Source: [Erwinia] mediterraneensis | GTDB lineage: Bacteria; Pseudomonadota; Gammaproteobacteria; Enterobacterales; Enterobacteriaceae | NCBI RefSeq assembly: GCF_900604315.1 | Contig: NZ_LR026978.1 | Span: 1,478,360-1,542,359 of the forward strand | DNA: 64,000 bases | Reading direction: 5' to 3' | Shown: positions 59,987-64,000 of the stretch, in pieces | How positions within the stretch are numbered: the first letter of the stretch is position 1 | Layout of the letters: each line of letters opens with the position of its first letter | Made by a program: the position numbers and the translations under genes | The notes under the pieces: model-generated | The model's database searches: none | The model's input: only the letters and a program-made list of their open reading frames with translations | What the model was told of the DNA's origin: nothing

Positions 59987-60757
59987 ATGTATAACAGAAA
60001 AGCTTTTTTACTTATTGGGCTTTTGTCAATTTTTGATACTGCCAGTGCGGCAATGACGATAAGTGGAACACGAATTATTTTCCCTGCAAAAGAAAAAGAG
60101 CAAATTATTCGAACAAGCAATAAAGGGAAACAGCCTGCACTGATACAAGTCTGGGTTGATGATGGCAGCACCAATAAAGATATCAATCAGATGAAAGTTC
60201 CTTTTCTGGTTACGCCACCGGTGTATCGGGTTGAGCCCAACAAGGGGCAAAGTGTCAGGTTAATTTATAATGGCATGGCCTTACCAAAAGATCGTGAATC
60301 CGTTTTTTGGTTTAATATGATGGAGATCCCGCCGGTCGATAAAGAAAAGGCGAGCAGGCTTCGTCTTGAACTGGCCTTCAACACGCGGATAAAGATATTT
60401 TATCGTCCGGAAGGGTTAACCAGCAGTAGCGCCCATGAGGTGAACAAGTTGAGCTGGGAGATGATCAACAACAACAAGACTAAAGGTGTAAAAATAATAA
60501 ACCCGACACCTTACTATTTTTCGTTCGACAGCGGCTATGTCACCACAGCTTCCGGTAAAAAGAATTTAAAAGTAGAAATGATACCGCCACTAGCCAGCAA
60601 GGTTTTCCCGTTTGAAAAATCGACCGGCAGCATTGAAGCTATCTCGCAGGGGCGATTAAGGCTGTTAAATGATTATGGGGCTGCGGTAGAAGTTGAATTT
60701 AAATATGATAATAAAAACAAACCAGTTATTGTAGTACCGTCAGATAATAACCAATAA
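59987..60757 (+). CDS. Periplasmic fimbrial chaperone (PapD-like)
   Basis: 256 residues. Signal peptide ending near IFDTASA|AMT. Two Ig-like domains: TRIIFPAKEKEQIIRTSNKGKQPALIQVWVDDG, FLVTPPVYRVEPNKGQSVRLIYNG and FWFNMMEIPP in the first, which carry the usual positions of the cleft Arg and Lys; INPTPYYFSF in the second. It donates the G1 strand to fold pilins and delivers them to the usher. Confidence 0.92.
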   Translation: MYNRKAFLLIGLLSIFDTASAAMTISGTRIIFPAKEKEQIIRTSNKGKQPALIQVWVDDGSTNKDINQMKVPFLVTPPVYRVEPNKGQSVRLIYNGMALPKDRESVFWFNMMEIPPVDKEKASRLRLELAFNTRIKIFYRPEGLTSSSAHEVNKLSWEMINNNKTKGVKIINPTPYYFSFDSGYVTTASGKKNLKVEMIPPLASKVFPFEKSTGSIEAISQGRLRLLNDYGAAVEVEFKYDNKNKPVIVVPSDNNQ

Positions 60758-60829
60758 TTGATTTCTGGCGAGTTTAATGGAGTAACTCGCCTGCTGTAAT
60801 TTTTTCTGTTTCACATCAGGAGTCCGAAA

Positions 60830-63445
60830 GTGCTCATTTCAGGAAGAATAAAGCGCCATGTAATAAAGAGAAAGATAATCTTTCCAGGGTTAACTAAATC
60901 AATCATCGCTGCTGTAACAGGTATCCTGTGTCTCTCCGGACCAGCCTGTGCATCACAGAATCATCAGGGAGTAAAAGAAGCCGACACAGATACTTCGAAA
61001 GCATCAAACATAGAGTTCAACGCCGATTTTATCCGGGGTATCGATGTTGATATATCACGTTTTTCGCAAGGGAACCCGGTTGAGCCCGGAACCTATCCGG
61101 TATTGATCAGGCTAAACGGTAAAAGCCGCGGCAACTTTATGATCAATTTTGTTGCTGATGGACCTGAGCGTAACGCGCGAGCCTGTTTTACAGCAGCAGA
61201 GTTGCGGAGTATCGGGATTAAACCTGACAGTGATAACGCGACTAACCCAGATAACGCTTCAGCATGTTCTTATATCGAAAATTTTGTTAAAGACGGGAAC
61301 GTCAGTTATAACAGCGGCGACTATGAAATGGATATTTCTGTTCCGCAACTGAATATGATCAAATATCCGCGTGGCTATGTTGATCCGTCTCTTTGGGATA
61401 AAGGTGTCACTTCTGCTTTTTTTGATTATAACGTCAACCATTATAATTCTGCCCGGCGGGGAGGGAACCGGTACAGCAACAAAAGCACAAATATCGGCTG
61501 GCTGGCTGGATTGAATGTTGGTGGCTGGCGTATCAGGAAACGCGTTATCTCTTCCTGGACAAACGAAGGGAGAATGAAGAATGAAAGTATTTTCTCCTAT
61601 GCAGAAACAGATGTCGACACGATAAAAAGCCGGTTGACAGTGGGTGATAGCAATACCCATGGCGATATCTTTGATGGTTACTCCTTGCGCGGAATCTATC
61701 TGAGATCCGAAAACCGCATGTTACCGGAAGCCTATCGCAATTTCGTCCCTGTCTTACGTGGCATCGCTGAAACAAACGCGCGAGTCAGAATTATCCAGCG
61801 TGATAAAACTATCTATGAAACGGTCGTTCCGCCCGGCACGTTCGAACTTGATGACATAGGTGCCATGGGGTACGGCGGGGATTTAAAAATGGTTATCACC
61901 GAAGCAGACGGAAGGGAGCATACACAAAATATTCCCTTTTCTGCTCCTCCTATGCTGCTGCATAAAGGTATACATCAGTATGGCTTAGCTGCAGGCCAAT
62001 TCAGAGATAACCGAATAAGGAAAAAACCCGGGATATTCCAGGGAATCTATCAGTATGGGTTGTCGAATATTCTGACCCCTTACACTGGATTTCAGTTAGC
62101 CCGCCATTATCGTGCTGTCGTGGCGGGTAGTGCGGTGAATACCTCTTTAGGTGGCTTCTCTGCTGACGTAACCCATGCCAGCAGCAGCATTGGCAAGCAT
62201 ACAGTCTCAAAAGGCAACAGTTTCCGGATTGGCTATTCGAAATATCTGGCACCGACAGATACCGATGTCGTGCTGGCCGCATACCGATACTCTTCCAAAG
62301 GATATTACACCTTACCCGAGGCCACGCTTGCACGATACGGTAGCAATCACCTGTATGATGTTAACTACCGGGTCCGTAATCGCCTGACGATGAATATCGG
62401 GCAAAGACTCTGGAACAGTAGCTACCTCAGCCTTTCCGGGGCGACCTACAGTTACTGGGATAGCCGACCCTCGGTCAAACAGTTTGCCGTCACCTTTATG
62501 CAGCCGATGAAACATTTCACCTTCTCTGTTACGGCACAGCGTGAATTCAGCCGTTTTAAAAACGCGGTTAATACTTTCCTGCTCTCCATCAGCGTGCCGC
62601 TGGGACGCAATATGAGTGAGCACCCCCCTTTTAGCTCGCTCTATACATCGCTGATGCATGATACGACCAATTCAACCTCGTTTCAGCTGAATGCGTCCGG
62701 AAGCCAGGGCGAACAGAATGAGTTGAATTACGCTGTGGGAACCTCAACAGGAAAATATCACCATGGACAATCACTGGAAACGTTATCCGGGAATATAAGT
62801 TATCGCTCGCCGATTGGCCGCTACGGGATGACAGCATTGGCAGACAATCATGCATCCCGGCAGTTTTCACTGTCTGCCAGCGGTAGTCTGGTCGCGCATT
62901 CGGGAGGGGTAACGCTGGGCCCACAAATTGGTGAAGCGCCTTTTGCGATTGTTGAAGCGAAAGGGGCGACAGGAGCACGTATTTTAAATGGCTATGGCAC
63001 ACAGTTCGACTGGAATGGTTACGCCATCATGCCCTCTCTGACGCCATATCGTGAGAATAATGTGACTGTGAATAGCTATGGTGCTTTGAATGAGGTCGAT
63101 ATACTTGAAAACCAGCATACGGTTATTCCGCGGATGGGCTCCTCACTGTATGTTCGTATGAAAACAATCGTTGGGACACCTGTGATCTTAATTGTGCGCG
63201 ATGAAAAGGGAGATTATTTACCTGTTGGCAGCGCGATTTACGATAAAAACGGTACAGAAAAAAGCCTTATTGGGCAAAGCGGGATGGCTTTTTTACGCGG
63301 CTGGCAGGCCGAAGATGAGGAACTCTATGTCGGAATGAATTCTGCTGAGCCTAAGTGTCATATACCTGCAGATAAAAAACTGGCGAGAAAAATAAAAGCG
63401 AATACGAATGATGTTATACAGCTGGAGGTAACATGCATTCACTAA
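60830..63445 (+). CDS. Fimbrial outer-membrane usher (FimD/PapC-like)
   Basis: 871 residues. An N-terminal extension and signal region (to about 42, ending GPACAS) leads into the usher N-domain (IEFNADFIRGIDVDISRFSQGNPVEPGTYPVLIRLNG), a 24-strand barrel with plug, and C-domains ending in a CHIPADK-type motif and VIQLEVTCIH. The start is a GTG with aggag 8 nt upstream. It overlaps the next subunit gene by 13 bp. Confidence 0.92.
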   Translation: MLISGRIKRHVIKRKIIFPGLTKSIIAAVTGILCLSGPACASQNHQGVKEADTDTSKASNIEFNADFIRGIDVDISRFSQGNPVEPGTYPVLIRLNGKSRGNFMINFVADGPERNARACFTAAELRSIGIKPDSDNATNPDNASACSYIENFVKDGNVSYNSGDYEMDISVPQLNMIKYPRGYVDPSLWDKGVTSAFFDYNVNHYNSARRGGNRYSNKSTNIGWLAGLNVGGWRIRKRVISSWTNEGRMKNESIFSYAETDVDTIKSRLTVGDSNTHGDIFDGYSLRGIYLRSENRMLPEAYRNFVPVLRGIAETNARVRIIQRDKTIYETVVPPGTFELDDIGAMGYGGDLKMVITEADGREHTQNIPFSAPPMLLHKGIHQYGLAAGQFRDNRIRKKPGIFQGIYQYGLSNILTPYTGFQLARHYRAVVAGSAVNTSLGGFSADVTHASSSIGKHTVSKGNSFRIGYSKYLAPTDTDVVLAAYRYSSKGYYTLPEATLARYGSNHLYDVNYRVRNRLTMNIGQRLWNSSYLSLSGATYSYWDSRPSVKQFAVTFMQPMKHFTFSVTAQREFSRFKNAVNTFLLSISVPLGRNMSEHPPFSSLYTSLMHDTTNSTSFQLNASGSQGEQNELNYAVGTSTGKYHHGQSLETLSGNISYRSPIGRYGMTALADNHASRQFSLSASGSLVAHSGGVTLGPQIGEAPFAIVEAKGATGARILNGYGTQFDWNGYAIMPSLTPYRENNVTVNSYGALNEVDILENQHTVIPRMGSSLYVRMKTIVGTPVILIVRDEKGDYLPVGSAIYDKNGTEKSLIGQSGMAFLRGWQAEDEELYVGMNSAEPKCHIPADKKLARKIKANTNDVIQLEVTCIH

Positions 63446-64000
63446 AAAGGTTACTTGCGATTTTTTATATCTTTATCACGGTTTTCATAACTTATATTTT
63501 TTACAATAAGATCCTGTACGCGGCTCAGTCCTGTCAAAACTGTGCTTTAAGCGTCAATGTCAGCTTTGCCGGAAATTATCTGGAAGAAACATGCGAAATA
63601 AGCATCAACGGCGGAAGCTATAATGAAACAGTAAGACTGCCGACGCTTTTAGCTAACAGTCTGAGTAAGGATGGCAGCGAGGTTGGAATCCAGCCATTTA
63701 CTGTCGGGTTGAAAGAGTGTCCTTTTAACAGAAATATTGCGTTAATCTTCAGAGGAAGCCTCTCTGGTGTAGACACTTTAACCGGAAATCTGATTAATAG
63801 TGACGGTCAGAGCTATGCTAAAAATGTTCAGGTGAGGCTGCGTAAAGAGAATGGAATTGCAATTAAAATTAATGATATAACAACAGCGCAAGATTATATC
63901 ATTCCCGCTACGGGGGAAGAAGTCATTCACAATTATACAGCAAGCTATTATGCGAAAGGTAACGATTCTGTCACGGCAGGGGAGGTTGAGGCTAAAGCAA
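63433..64000 (+). CDS. Fimbrial minor subunit, cut by the window end
   Basis: Open frame from the ATG at 63433 (MHSLKRLLAIFYIFITVF) to the window end, 189 codons without a stop. After a long hydrophobic leader (to about 31) comes CQNCALSVNVSFAGNYLEETCEISINGG, then pilin-like text with LPTLLANSL and VGLKECPFN. The paired cysteines and the C-to-C spacing of about 50 fit a minor pilin or adaptor. An extra CxxC near the N-terminus is unusual. It overlaps the usher stop by 13 bp, so translation is coupled. Confidence 0.8.
   Translation, partial: MHSLKRLLAIFYIFITVFITYIFYNKILYAAQSCQNCALSVNVSFAGNYLEETCEISINGGSYNETVRLPTLLANSLSKDGSEVGIQPFTVGLKECPFNRNIALIFRGSLSGVDTLTGNLINSDGQSYAKNVQVRLRKENGIAIKINDITTAQDYIIPATGEEVIHNYTASYYAKGNDSVTAGEVEAKA

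Overview
The window is a stretch of an enteric gammaproteobacterial chromosome (order Enterobacterales). Gene content and order around the replication origin match the Escherichia coli pattern: 16S rRNA, hsrA, rbs operon, kup, ravA-viaA, asnC, mioC, oriC, mnmG-rsmG, the atp operon, glmU-glmS, then pst-phoU, yieH and adeP. The proteins are close to but clearly different from those of E. coli. With the partial type VI secretion (T6SS) and fimbrial locus at the right end, this suggests Erwiniaceae (Pantoea or Erwinia); the genus is inference.

Region by region. 1-2.1 kb: a reverse-strand 16S rRNA gene with its leader (boxA) and tandem P2 and P1 promoters. 2.1-9.4 kb: hsrA, then the ribose operon rbsDACBKR on the minus strand with two RbsR operators and a CRP-like site. 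9.4-17.3 kb: an AI-2 (lsr) locus between rbs and kup, lsrACDBG on the minus strand divergent from lsrRK, without lsrF. 17.4-23.7 kb: kup, ravA-viaA, asnC (without asnA) and mioC. 23.7-24.1 kb: oriC, with DnaA boxes, AT-rich 13-mers and many GATC sites. 24.1-34.5 kb: mnmG, rsmG and atpIBEFHAGDC, with an unusual 154-bp, apparently structured spacer between atpG and atpD. 34.6-38 kb: glmU and glmS. 38-39.8 kb: an AraC-type regulator divergent from a TauE/SafE-type permease. 39.8-44.5 kb: the Pho-box-controlled pstSCAB-phoU operon. 44.5-46.7 kb: yieH and adeP.

46.7-64 kb: an accessory island. A minus-strand operon carries tssF, tssG, tssA, a two-domain fimbrial adhesin, a GlcNAc-type glycosyltransferase, a short DotU/TssL-like protein, an OmpA-domain membrane protein and a DUF1795 (Eag/DcrB-like) protein. 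After a 743-bp AT-rich divergent region, plus-strand clpV (tssH) is followed directly by a chaperone-usher operon: pilin, chaperone, usher and a minor subunit cut by the window end. No sheath (TssB/C), tube (Hcp), spike (VgrG), TssE, TssJ, TssK or full TssM gene is present. The adhesin is translationally coupled to tssA, and clpV leads into the pilin operon. I consider this mixed T6SS/fimbria locus the most likely place for a poorly described system.

No insertion sequences, prophage, CRISPR arrays or tRNA genes were seen.
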